The notes under the pieces are model-generated. The model worked only from the letters and a program-made list of their open reading frames with translations, was not told where the DNA came from and ran no database searches. Below, piece after piece: positions 9,203 through 17,877 of a stretch of DNA of 64,000 nt; positions within the stretch are counted from its first letter, which is position 1, and each line of letters begins with the position of its first letter. A program made the position numbers and the translations under genes. The stretch covers positions 62,001 to 126,000 of the forward strand of contig NZ_JADDRL010000010.1 in NCBI RefSeq assembly GCF_021538895.1, read 5' to 3'. Source of the DNA: Streptomyces olivochromogenes. GTDB taxonomy: Bacteria > Actinomycetota > Actinomycetes > Streptomycetales > Streptomycetaceae.

Positions 9203-10405
9203 TCACTCCAATTCCGTCACCACGCCGTCCGCGTCCATCACCCAGCTTCCGGTCTCGACGCCGTACACCTTTTTGTCTTCGAGCCACTTCCAGGACATCT
9301 GCTGCAGGACCTGGTTGGCCCGACGTTCCCAGACCGGATTGTGGTCCCAGCCCTCGACACGGATCATCAGCTTGTCGGCACCCGGAATCGCCTTGTAGAG
9401 CTTCGGAACGGAAAAGTGGAGCACCGGCCCCAGCTCCTCCGACGTGTTGGCCGTCGTGTCCCGGTCTCCGTAGACGATGCACACTGGCACAGCGGTGCCG
9501 AGCGTGGAGCCGTACGGCACGGTGCTCGTGTTCCAGCCCCACCAGTAGGAGTTGCGCCACCGCATGACGCCTTCGGGTGTCCCCGCGATGGGGCCGCCCC
9601 ACTTCTCGCCGATGCTGTCGCAGTCCATGATGGCCTGCCAGACGTGGCCGGCCAGCTCCTTGTCACTGATGGTGGCTTGCAGGCCCGCCTTGCTGGTCAG
9701 GTTCATCGGGAAGCCGAAGACCGCGGGCGGCTTGGACTCGGGCTGCGTCGGCAGACCCGTTCCGGGAGGTGGAGCGAAGGGTGCGGCGGCGTGCGTCGAC
9801 CACCGGCCGTTCGGGGGAAAGATGGGTGCGAGAAGGAACATTCTCGCCACGTCCCCCGGATTCTGCAGCGCGTACGGACCCATGACGAACGCGGCCGCGG
9901 ACCAGCCGATGAAGGAGACCTTCTCGTTGCTGCACCGCGCCCTGATGAACTTGACGACGGTGGCCAGCTCGTCCCATTCGCTCTGGGAGTTGCCCAGTTG
10001 GTGTGGGTAGGGCGCTGTCGGGGAGCAGGTCCCCGTGCCGGGATTGGTCTCCAAGAGGCCCCGCTGGGCCGGGTTGGCGTTGCACGGGTCCTCCATCTTC
10101 GGGCGGGGGGAGAGCCCGGAGCCCTGGAGGTCCATGACGAACACGTCGTAGCCCTTGCCCGCCAGGTCCTGCGCCCAGCTGTAGCTGGTGTCCGGGTGCG
10201 CTGAGCTGCCCTTCGCAGGGAGCACGAGGTCGAAGCCGGGCAGGGCCGGAACGCTCCTGCCGTGGAGCATGAGAACCGGCTTGGGTGTACCACCGGATCC
10301 GGCAGCCTTGTATTCCCGTACGAAGAGTTCGATCTCTTCGCCGGAATTCGCCGGGATGGTCGATTTGTGCTTGACCTTGTGGTTGACGAGAGTCAGTTGT
10401 GACAT
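9203..10405 (-). CDS. Alpha/beta hydrolase, 400 aa
   Basis: The start is ATG at 10405 with GGAGG about 6 bases upstream (minus strand). The fold is clear. The oxyanion-hole motif is PVLMLHGRSVPALPGF, and the nucleophile elbow is SFIGWSAAAFVMG (Ser in G-W-S-A-A). The acid loop is CIVYGDRDTTANT, and the catalytic His lies in GWDHNPVWERRANQ near the C-terminus. There is no signal peptide, so it is cytoplasmic. At 400 residues with long inserts between strands it is larger than a minimal hydrolase. It probably cleaves an ester, lactone or epoxide; the substrate is not evident. It has no same-strand partner. Confidence 0.85.
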   Translation of the reverse strand: MSQLTLVNHKVKHKSTIPANSGEEIELFVREYKAAGSGGTPKPVLMLHGRSVPALPGFDLVLPAKGSSAHPDTSYSWAQDLAGKGYDVFVMDLQGSGLSPRPKMEDPCNANPAQRGLLETNPGTGTCSPTAPYPHQLGNSQSEWDELATVVKFIRARCSNEKVSFIGWSAAAFVMGPYALQNPGDVARMFLLAPIFPPNGRWSTHAAAPFAPPPGTGLPTQPESKPPAVFGFPMNLTSKAGLQATISDKELAGHVWQAIMDCDSIGEKWGGPIAGTPEGVMRWRNSYWWGWNTSTVPYGSTLGTAVPVCIVYGDRDTTANTSEELGPVLHFSVPKLYKAIPGADKLMIRVEGWDHNPVWERRANQVLQQMSWKWLEDKKVYGVETGSWVMDADGVVTELE

Positions 10406-11319
10406 GGTCGCCTCCGATTGCTTGTTCGCCCTGAGGAACGGTTGTTCCCGTGGGTGGTCAGCATCTCCGCCGCCCCCGGGCCGTACGGGGAGCCGGGACG
10501 GCGGGGCGCACGGATGGTGACTGATCGGGTGGGCGCGGCTCCTCCGATCGGCGGGGCGCACGGGGATAGCACGCCAGCGACCGCGCTGCAGGCCCGAAAA
10601 CCCGTCCGGAGGCGGGGCGAGTGCGGGGCGCGCGCATCACGTTGACGGTCAGGTGTTGGTCGTCCGGCCGAAGGGGGCTTTGAGCAGTACCGGAGGCTGC
10701 CGAGAGAGGTCGGTACGGCAGTCGGGGCGGTGCCGGCCGTCCTCGGGCGGGGCGTTTTCGTCGCCGATGTTAGGGGCGCCGGTGACGGGCTGGGCACAGC
10801 GCTCGCAGCGTACGGGCAGTTGCTTGGGTGGGGTGAGCGGGCTCGGCAGCAGAACCAGTCGATGCTCGGCTTGTTCGTGCCGACGCTCGTGTTGTCGCTG
10901 CTGCTGGCCCCGCTTGGCGAGGCGGAACGCGCGCTTCAGCGTCTGGTGGATGGCGGGGCCATGATGGCTGAGATATCGGCTGAGCCGTCTTCGGCAGTGG
11001 CGGAGCTGGCGCGGGGCGCGATGCGGGACCCCAGCCACCTCCACGAGCCAGACGAGCGGACGAACCTCGCTCAACTCTCCCGACGCTGACTGGGGCTCAT
11101 GCTCGCCCACCCAGAACCAACGGATCACGTTCGGAAAGCGGATGGTCGCTCGTCCAATACGCCATTTGCAGAGGACGACGGTCGACTGTTTGAGGGTGGG
11201 CCTTGGATGCCTCAATGGCCCCACCTTGGATTCTCTCGGGCCAGCCGTAACACGAGTGTCTTTGATCGCTGCCTGGGTGGGCGGCCGTCCGGCACGCCGA
11301 GGCGCCGTGCAATCCCACT
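10406..11319. other. Stretch without an assigned gene
   Basis: Both strands carry open frames between 10649 and 11089, including a minus-strand one ending at 10649 with a CERCAQPV pair of cysteines and GC-biased codons near its end. Neither frame has consistently coding-like composition, a good start or a family I recognise. 11090-11319 shows nothing identifiable before transposase fragments begin. Confidence 0.3.
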
Positions 11320-11430
11320 TCGCGGCGATGAACCACCTGGGCGACCGGGATGCCGTGCTCATCGTGGACGACACCGGCGTCCTGAGGAAGCGGGTGCGCT
11401 CGGCCGGGGTGCAGCGGCAGTTCTCCGGCA
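11320..11430 (+). pseudogene. IS701-family transposase fragment
   Basis: The plus strand reads HLGDRDAVLIVDDTGVLRKR, then SAGVQRQFSGTA. This is the first catalytic (Asp) block and following motif of IS701-type DDE transposases. Nothing else of the gene remains. It is fused at about 11430 to an IS630 fragment. Confidence 0.75.
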
Positions 11431-11607
11431 CGGCACCTGTTCGCTGACTTCAACCTCGCCGACGGGACCGTCATCGGTGAACTGCACCACCGCCACCGGG
11501 CCATCGAGTTCAAGAAGTTCCTGGTCACGATAGACAAGGGTGTGCCGGCCGATCTGAATGTGCACCTGGTGTGAGGCTTCCACGTCCACTTCACCCCGAC
11601 TGCGTTA
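11431..11607 (+). pseudogene. IS630-family transposase fragment
   Basis: The plus strand reads DGTVIGELHHRHRAIEFKKF, then LVTIDKGVPADLNVHLV, and after a stop FHVHFTPT. This order is characteristic of the region before the second and third catalytic blocks of IS630 transposases. The catalytic Asp/Glu blocks that should follow are missing. Confidence 0.75.
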
Positions 11608-11733
11608 TGCGGTGCAACCGTGATCTGGCTTGCCGTTCGGTAGGGCGGCGGTGGACGGCAGCGCATGGGGCTTACGGATGCCAACAGCGGGGGAAGGCTG
11701 GGAGGCATCGCACATGACAGAGGAGAGAGCGCC

Positions 11734-12477
11734 ATGCGAATCGCCGTCGCCGGAGCAACCGGGAACATCGGGGCCCGCACCGTCGCCGCTTTGGAGCAGG
11801 CCGGACACGAAGTCGTTCGTATCAGCCGCTCACTCGGCGTGGACATGATCACCGGGCGCGGCCTCGACTCCGCCCTGACCGGTGTCGACGCAGTCGTGGA
11901 CGCCATGAGCTACGAGGCAACCGACCGGGACGACGCGGTGGCGTACTTCGGCACCGCCACCCGGAACCTGCTCGCCGCCGAGGAACGAGCCGGTGTCCGG
12001 CACCATGTACTGCTCTCGATCGTCGGCATCGACCGTGTCGAAGGCAACGCACACTACGCCGGCAAGCGTGAGCAGGAGCACCTCGTGGCCGAGAGCCCGG
12101 TGCCGTGGACGATTGTTCCCTTCACGCAGTTCCACGACTTCGCCGCGACGATGACGAGCTGGACCGAACAAGACGGCGTCGCCCCGATCCCACCGCTGCT
12201 CGTCCAGCCGATCGCCCCCGCGGATGTGGCCGACATCCTCGCCGAGATCGCCACGGGCACACCGCAAGGACGTTACCGAGACGTCGCCGGCCCGGAACCG
12301 CAGGACCTGGTGGACATGGCCCGGCGCACCAACGACGCACGCGGACACACGGTCAAGCTCGTGCCCACCTGGTCATCGCTGCTGGGACCCGAGATGGCCG
12401 GCGACGTACTCCTGCCCGGCGAGGACGCCCGCATCGCGCCCACCACCTTCGACGTATGGCTCGCAATGCCGCAGTAG
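11734..12477 (+). CDS. NAD(P)-binding (NmrA-like/atypical SDR) protein
   Basis: 247 residues from the ATG at 11734, preceded by GAGGAGAG. The N-terminal Rossmann motif is IAVAGATGNIGARTVAALEQ. It lacks the Tyr-x-x-x-Lys of classical SDRs but has AHYAGKREQEHLVAES, where Tyr and Lys are four residues apart in the atypical-SDR manner, and PVPWTIVPFTQFHDF after it. The pattern is that of NmrA-like reductases or NAD(P)H sensors. Members act on quinones, nitro compounds or nothing at all. It is flanked by IS debris upstream and an antiporter relic downstream, with no partner gene. Confidence 0.8.
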   Translation: MRIAVAGATGNIGARTVAALEQAGHEVVRISRSLGVDMITGRGLDSALTGVDAVVDAMSYEATDRDDAVAYFGTATRNLLAAEERAGVRHHVLLSIVGIDRVEGNAHYAGKREQEHLVAESPVPWTIVPFTQFHDFAATMTSWTEQDGVAPIPPLLVQPIAPADVADILAEIATGTPQGRYRDVAGPEPQDLVDMARRTNDARGHTVKLVPTWSSLLGPEMAGDVLLPGEDARIAPTTFDVWLAMPQ

Positions 12478-12544
12478 CGGCACTCCGGCGCCGAGCCCCA
12501 CCCACCACCGCGATCGCGGCCCGGTGGATGCCCGTTTCTCAGCC

Positions 12545-12985
12545 TGCTTGCCGGTCGGCCAACTGACCATCGGTGGAGCCTCCGCAGGTCAGATCAGCGC
12601 TGTAGTGCTGCTGTCGTTGTTCTTCTCCGAGCATTCATCGGGCCCAACCTCCAGGCTGGTTCTGTTGCTCAGCCTTGCGTGCCTGGTGGGGCTCATCGTG
12701 GTGGCATCGATGCGTGCCGGGCGCTCCATGTGGCTGTCCGAGGCCGTAGTGCATCTGGCGGATACGAGCACCCAAATCCGGGTCCGCCTGACAATGGTTC
12801 TGATTGTTGGTCTGTCCGCGGTCGCCCTCCATCTCGGATTCGAAGCGATTTTGGGTGCCTTCATCGCCGGGGCCGTGCTGCGGCTGGTCGACCCCGACGC
12901 CGAACGGACGCATCCGCAGTTCCACGTCAAACTGGAGGGCCTCGGCTATGGATTCCTCGTGCCCGTCTTCTTCGTGACCGGCAAT
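12545..12985 (+). pseudogene. Cation/proton antiporter (CPA2-type) internal fragment
   Basis: The plus strand encodes about 145 residues of a KefB/NapA-like antiporter core. FGQLTI-type helix breaks appear as VGQLTIGGASAGQISAVVLL. A helix ILGAFIAGAVLRLVDPDAER and a motif FHVKLEGLGYGFLVPVFFV follow, where intact members continue into the last transport helices. No start codon or ribosome binding site precedes it, and after VFFVTGN the frame enters unrelated DNA at the next gene. It is truncated at both ends. Confidence 0.75.
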
Positions 12986-12994
12986 CGAAGCCGG

Positions 12995-14323
12995 TCAGGG
13001 ACCAGTGACCGACTTGATCGTGTACGGGAAGCTCTCCTGCTGCCAGATCACCGTGAACCGGGCGGTCGGGCGGCTGTCGACCTGGGGTACCCGGCCGTCC
13101 GACGTGAGTGTCTTCGTGGTGCCGAAGGTGCCGGAACGGCTGATCAGGCGGGCGCTGGTCTTGGTGTAGCTGTACGGGGGCGTCGACTTGGGGACGACCG
13201 TATGGAAGACCAGCATGCCGTCGCCGTCGTCGTCGAGGGCCAGGTCGGGGCGGTCGCCGAGACCTAGGCTGGTGACCGCGCCCCGGGCACCGGCGGCTGA
13301 CAGGCGGCGGCCCAGCAGCTCGAGTTTTCCGCTGCTGTTGTAGCGGGTCCACACGATCATCGAGTCGCCGTCGAGGTCGGTCGCGAGGGCGTGGTGGAAG
13401 CCCACGTTGTCCGTAGAGGCCGAGATACGCAGAGGGGCCGCCAACGTACCGGTACGGCTCCAGCGAGAGGCCCATACCTGTGAGCGGGCACCGCCGCCGG
13501 AGTGGTAGGTGATGACCGCGTCGCCGTCCCGGTCGACGCCGACCCGCACCATGCCGAAGCCGCCGTACGACGCGATCGGCGAGGTGAGCACCTTCGTCGA
13601 GGAGACCGACGTCGACGTGATCCGCTTGGCGACGACGTCCGAGGCCCGCGCCCAGGCGACGACGAACTGGCCGTTGCGGTCGACGCCGATGGCCGGCCTG
13701 TCGGCCGAGCTCGAGCCGAGGGTGATGGCTGCGCCGACGGTTCCGTCGAGCTTGAGGCGGCGGGCGACCGCGTACCAGCTTCCGTCGCGGACCTCCGTCC
13801 ACGCCGCCATCGCGGTGCCGCCCGGCGTCACGGCGACCACCGGAGTCGTCGCGGGCGCCGAGGTGGACAATTTCTGGAGCGGCCCGACAAGGCTGCCGGA
13901 GGCCGAGACCCGTCGGCCCACGACCTGACTGTCCTGTTGCCAGACCACGGCCGAGTCACCGGTGTCGTCGGAGTCGGCCTGCGGCCAGGACGGCGCGGCA
14001 CCGTCCGGCGACAGGGTGCGGATCGCAGTCACCGTACCGCTCGCGGTCTTCACTCTGGCCTGGATCCGGTAGTAGCAGCCCGGTGTCGACAGGTCGCAGG
14101 CATTCCAGGCCAGCAGGGCGTCACCCTGCCGGTCGACCGACACCGTGGGCGAATCGTCAGGAGTCCAGCCGGCGGCCGACACGTTCCACCCCGACGTCCA
14201 GGCAGCCTGGGCGTTCAGGACCATCGTCGCCGTGAACGCGATCCCGGCCGCCGCCGCGACAGAAACGCCGGCAAGAACACGACGCTTCACCGAACGCCGA
14301 TGACGTGCTGCACGCGGAGCCAC
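12995..14323 (-). CDS. Secreted repeat protein, probable beta-propeller
   Basis: About 442 residues. I prefer the GTG at 14323 because GGAGG lies 6 bases upstream; the ATG at 14329 touches that sequence. A basic N-terminus and hydrophobic core (VLAGVSVAAAAGIAFTATMV) end in LNAQA, a signal peptide. The mature part has about eight repeats of a strand-turn pattern, for example VDRQGDALLAWNA, DDTGDSAVVWQQD, VDRNGQFVVAWAR, VDRDGDAVITYHS and TDLDGDSMIVWTR. Acidic Asp-x-Asp turns precede each aromatic strand. This suggests a bladed propeller that may bind a ligand or metal; no catalytic site is visible. It lies just downstream of the matA/matB-like operon on the same strand, separated by a terminator hairpin. 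Confidence 0.75.
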   Translation of the reverse strand: MAPRAARHRRSVKRRVLAGVSVAAAAGIAFTATMVLNAQAAWTSGWNVSAAGWTPDDSPTVSVDRQGDALLAWNACDLSTPGCYYRIQARVKTASGTVTAIRTLSPDGAAPSWPQADSDDTGDSAVVWQQDSQVVGRRVSASGSLVGPLQKLSTSAPATTPVVAVTPGGTAMAAWTEVRDGSWYAVARRLKLDGTVGAAITLGSSSADRPAIGVDRNGQFVVAWARASDVVAKRITSTSVSSTKVLTSPIASYGGFGMVRVGVDRDGDAVITYHSGGGARSQVWASRWSRTGTLAAPLRISASTDNVGFHHALATDLDGDSMIVWTRYNSSGKLELLGRRLSAAGARGAVTSLGLGDRPDLALDDDGDGMLVFHTVVPKSTPPYSYTKTSARLISRSGTFGTTKTLTSDGRVPQVDSRPTARFTVIWQQESFPYTIKSVTGP

Positions 14324-14500
14324 TCTCATCCTCCAGTTTATTTCGGTGACTTGAGCGCAGCCGTCACACAGGCTGCCCCCAGTACCCAGCGCACCTGCAT
14401 GCTCGAACGTCACATGCGGTACGGACAAGTGTCGGAGTCACCGTCACCACAGGCGCTCCTCGACGTGCGCCATGGCTGCCAGCCGCCTGAGAGCGCAACA

Positions 14501-14526
14501 GCCCCTGACTGCAATCAGTCAGGGGC
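14501..14526 (-). terminator. Hairpin terminator downstream of the matB-like gene
   Basis: A perfect 11-bp stem: GCCCCTGACTG (14501-14511) and CAGTCAGGGGC (14516-14526) with a four-base CAAT loop. It lies about 215 bases past the minus-strand stop at 14739 and before the next minus-strand gene, where a terminator is expected. Confidence 0.7.
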
Positions 14527-14738
14527 CCACTTGGCCAGCCACAGTGGAACCACGGTGTGTGGGTCAACGGCGGACGGGATGGAAGCGGGCCCGAGTATGG
14601 ATCCCGGGACTGTCTCTGGGCCGTGGAACGGCTCTCAATGATGAACAGCGTTGACAACCGTCGACAGCTGCAGCAGGCCACAGCTCCGATCGGGTAGGCA
14701 GGCGCAAGTTAGAGGACCTCCGCGTCACTTCTCTCCGT

Positions 14739-17075
14739 TCAGTACCACTGCGGTGTCTCGTGGGGTGCGGGCTGCCGGAAGCCGTCGTGGGGCGGGGGCT
14801 GCGGAAGGCCGTCGTGGGGCGCCGGCTGGTGGAGGGCGTCGTACGGCACTGGCTGCGGATAGCCCTCGTACGGCGCTGGCTGCGCAAAGCCGGACTGTTG
14901 CGGGGTGCGGTCCTTGTGGGGCGCCTCGGCGCCTCCCGGGGCCTGCAGGCTGCCGTACCGCTCCATGCGCTGCCACCGCAGCCGTGAGCCCGACACGGCG
15001 GTGAAGACGGACTGGATGACGACGAGGTACATCAGCTGACGGTAGACGAACTGTTGCAGCGGCAGGCTCCACAGCGGCCCCGGGCGTTCTCCGTCCAAGC
15101 GGAACGCGTACAGGCCCATAAGGAGTTGCAACAGCAAGACGGCGAGCCAGAGCCCGATGACCCGGACCGGGTCGAGGAAGACCAGCCCGTACAGGGCGAA
15201 GATGTCCACGACGGGAGCGAGCAAGGGCAGTAGTAGCTGGAAGAGCAGCAGATAGACCAGGCCTCGGCGGCCCAGTTTCCCGGCCGGGCCGCGCTGCACC
15301 AGCGCGCCGCGATGCTTCCACATCGCTTGCAGGGTGCCGTAGCACCAACGGTATCGCTGGCGCCACAGGGCGTTCAGTGACGCGGGCGCCTCGGTCCAAG
15401 CCCTCGCGCCCTCCTCGTACACCACGCGCCAGCCGGCGCGGCACAGCGCCATGGTGAGGTCGGTGTCCTCGGCGAGGGTGACGTCACTGACGCCGCCGAG
15501 GGCCAGCAGCGCCCGGCGGCGGAACGCGCCGACCGCTCCGGGAACCGTCGGCATGCATTCGGCGAGGTCGAACAGGCGGCGGTCGAGGTTGAACCCGACC
15601 ACGTACTCGATGTGCTGCCAACGGCCCAGCAGGCCGCCCCGGTTGATGACCTTGGCGTTGCCCGAGACGGCGCCCACGCGTGGGTCGGCGAAGGGCTGCA
15701 CAATGGCGCGGACGGTGTCGGGTTCGAAGACCGTGTCGCCGTCGACCATGACCACCAGGTCGAAGGAGGCGGCGGCGAGCCCGGTGTTGAGCGCGGCGGG
15801 CTTGCCCGCGTTCCGCTGCCGGATCACCCGCACCGGCAGGCGGAGCGACTCCACCAGGTCGGCGGTGCCGTCGGTCGAACCGTCGTCCACCACAATGATC
15901 TCGACCGGATGGTCGGAGGCGAGCAGGGAGCGTACGGCCGCCTCGATTCCGGCGCTCTCGTTGTACGCGGGGACGATGACACTGACCGGCTCGTTCACCG
16001 GCGGCCCCCAGGACCGGACGCCGCCCTTGGCCCGCAGGCGCCGGTGCCGCCGGGCCGCGACCAGCACGACCACCGCACGCAGCACACTGATCGCCCCGGC
16101 CGCGTACATCAGCAGGCCCAGCAACCACACGACCCAGTCGCCGGCCTGCAGCACCTTGATGAGGGCGAGCCCCTGCAGATGGTCGCCGAGCCCGGCGCGC
16201 TGGACGGGTGCGGCCATGCCGACCGCGGCACCGACCGTCGCGAACTTGAAGCCCTGTGCCTTGAGCCGAGGGATCAGGGCGCTCAGAGCGGCGACGGTCT
16301 GTGACCGGTCACCACCGGCGTCGTGCATCAGCACGACCTGCCCGCCATGGCCGTGCGGGGTCGCGTTGGCGATGATGCGGTCCACACCGGGGCGCTGCCA
16401 GTCCTCGGCGTCCTGGGTGGTGAGCACCGTGACATAGCCCGCCTTGTCGGCCTGCTGGAGGACGGACCAGTCGGCGTCGTCCAGCGCGTCGTTCTCCGAG
16501 GAGTAGGGCGGCCTCAGCAGTGCGGTGGTGACCCCGGCGGCGCCGGCCACCGCAAGCTGCGTCTCGCGCAGCTCCAGGGACCGCTGCCAGGGGGCGAGGC
16601 GGGCCAGGTCCGGATGGGTGAAGGTGTGGATACCGATCTGGTGGCCCTCGGCGACGATCCGGCGGACCAGCTCCGGATGGGCCACGACCTGAGTGCCCAC
16701 GACGAAGAACGTCGCGCGCACATGGTTGCGACGCAGCACATCCAGGATGCGCGGCGTCCACACGGGATCCGGGCCGTCGTCGAAGGTCAGTGCGATGGTG
16801 CGGGCCTTCACCCGGGCTGTGTGCGCGGAGGTGGCGGCGTTCGCGATCACCGGGCCACCGTGGACCACCTGGCTGGGCACCGCGTCGTTCCGGCCACGGG
16901 CACCGGTCACGCTGTCCGAGGTGATGCCGAACATGTGTTTGGTGTAACCCTGCAGCAGAAGGGCCATCGACAAGGTCACCACGAACACGCTCAGCAGCAG
17001 CCAATGGGCGCGAGGTGTGATCTGGCGGGTGCGGCCGCGACGAGGAAGCGGGTTGCGGAGTCTGCGGTTGGTCAC
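14739..17075 (-). CDS. matB: Bifunctional polysaccharide deacetylase / family 2 glycosyltransferase (MatB-like)
   Basis: 778 residues from a GTG. A basic N-terminus and membrane helix at ~24-42 lead to a NodB deacetylase domain (~90-285). Its motifs are LTFDDGPDP (metal Asp 99/100), HTFTHPD (metal His 150 and 154), LRPPYSS and LMHDAGG. Two membrane segments follow at ~313-342. The GT2 domain has VSVIVPAYNES, VVDDGSTDGT, MVDGDTVFEP, AEDTDLT and QRYRW, the set of processive beta-glycan synthases, then further helices. The layout matches Streptomyces MatB, which makes a partly deacetylated poly-N-acetylglucosamine used in pellet adhesion. The last ~60 residues are a Pro/His/Gln-rich repeat tail, unusual for the family. 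It is co-transcribed with the gene 16 bases upstream. Confidence 0.85.
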   Translation of the reverse strand: MTNRRLRNPLPRRGRTRQITPRAHWLLLSVFVVTLSMALLLQGYTKHMFGITSDSVTGARGRNDAVPSQVVHGGPVIANAATSAHTARVKARTIALTFDDGPDPVWTPRILDVLRRNHVRATFFVVGTQVVAHPELVRRIVAEGHQIGIHTFTHPDLARLAPWQRSLELRETQLAVAGAAGVTTALLRPPYSSENDALDDADWSVLQQADKAGYVTVLTTQDAEDWQRPGVDRIIANATPHGHGGQVVLMHDAGGDRSQTVAALSALIPRLKAQGFKFATVGAAVGMAAPVQRAGLGDHLQGLALIKVLQAGDWVVWLLGLLMYAAGAISVLRAVVVLVAARRHRRLRAKGGVRSWGPPVNEPVSVIVPAYNESAGIEAAVRSLLASDHPVEIIVVDDGSTDGTADLVESLRLPVRVIRQRNAGKPAALNTGLAAASFDLVVMVDGDTVFEPDTVRAIVQPFADPRVGAVSGNAKVINRGGLLGRWQHIEYVVGFNLDRRLFDLAECMPTVPGAVGAFRRRALLALGGVSDVTLAEDTDLTMALCRAGWRVVYEEGARAWTEAPASLNALWRQRYRWCYGTLQAMWKHRGALVQRGPAGKLGRRGLVYLLLFQLLLPLLAPVVDIFALYGLVFLDPVRVIGLWLAVLLLQLLMGLYAFRLDGERPGPLWSLPLQQFVYRQLMYLVVIQSVFTAVSGSRLRWQRMERYGSLQAPGGAEAPHKDRTPQQSGFAQPAPYEGYPQPVPYDALHQPAPHDGLPQPPPHDGFRQPAPHETPQWY

Positions 17076-17091
17076 GTCAGGGGGCCTTGGA

Positions 17092-17877
17092 TCACTTCAC
17101 GGGGTTGTGGGACGAGCCGACCGCGCGGCCCCTGGATGTGTGATGGGGAGTGGAGGTTACGGCCGGGGACGCGATACCGCTGGGCGCCGCGGCGGGCACG
17201 GGTGTGGCCGCAGAGGTGGCGGCTGCCGGACGGTCGGCGGGGCCGGAGGTCTTCCGCGCCGCCGTGGGGCGGGAGTTCTTGTGCACTGCGGCAGGGCTCT
17301 CGCTCCCTGCGGAGTGGCCTGTGCCGGGGGAAGCGTCGGGCGCGGACACATGGGGCGTGGTCGGGTGCGTGGAGTCCAGTTGCGGGACGAACGGGGCGTC
17401 GAGGCTGGGTCCGCCCAGCACAGCGCTGATCAGCAGAGCGACGTAGCCACCGGCGGGGATGACCAGCAGCCGGGCGGCGCGCAGCACGCGGCGCTGGCGT
17501 CGCCCCGAGGAGTCGACGAAGACCGGCCGCACCGACTCGCTCTTCGGCGTGTCCGATCCTGGTACGGGAGAGCTGGGTGTGTCGAGTTCTGAAGGCGGCA
17601 CGGTGAGGACGTCGCCGTGGGCAGCGGCCCACGCCGTCGTGGCAGGCCCCGTCCCGGCAGCGTAGGGATACGGCCCGGTGGCGTAGGGGCCCGTCCCCGC
17701 CACACGGGCGCTTCCCATCGGGTACATCGGTTGCGCGGGTTGTACCGGGTCCCAGGGGTGCGTGGCTGTGCCGCTGGTGGCACTTCCGCTGTGCTCGTAG
17801 CCGTGGGCATACCCGTACCCAACGCCTCCGTACGGATCCTCGCCGTACGCTCCGCCGCTATCGTCCGTCCACTGCAC
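17092..17877 (-). CDS. matA: Single-pass membrane protein upstream of matB (MatA-like)
   Basis: 261 residues. I chose the GTG at 17877 with AGGGG about 10 bases upstream; earlier in-frame sequence is not coding-like. The N-terminal ~100 residues are disordered and rich in Gly, Tyr and Pro (AYGEDPYGGVGYGYAHGYE). A basic patch (SSGRRQRRVLRAARLL) precedes one transmembrane helix at about 150-170 (VIPAGGYVALLISAVLGG). An Ala/Pro/Ser/Thr-rich extracellular tail follows. This is the design of MatA, the partner of MatB in the Streptomyces mat locus. The assignment rests mainly on position and architecture. Its stop is 16 bases before the matB start, so the two form an operon. Confidence 0.6.
   Translation of the reverse strand: MQWTDDSGGAYGEDPYGGVGYGYAHGYEHSGSATSGTATHPWDPVQPAQPMYPMGSARVAGTGPYATGPYPYAAGTGPATTAWAAAHGDVLTVPPSELDTPSSPVPGSDTPKSESVRPVFVDSSGRRQRRVLRAARLLVIPAGGYVALLISAVLGGPSLDAPFVPQLDSTHPTTPHVSAPDASPGTGHSAGSESPAAVHKNSRPTAARKTSGPADRPAAATSAATPVPAAAPSGIASPAVTSTPHHTSRGRAVGSSHNPVK

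Noticed and set aside
8404..9567. Long plus-strand frame of 387 codons
   Set aside because: Amino-acid content is Arg/Pro-rich and matches no family; it overlaps the DUF6585 gene end and runs antisense into the alpha/beta hydrolase.
10730..11089. 119-codon plus-strand frame with a hydrophobic centre
   Set aside because: Third-position bias is no better than on the opposite strand, and no family or ribosome binding site was seen, so neither strand was called.
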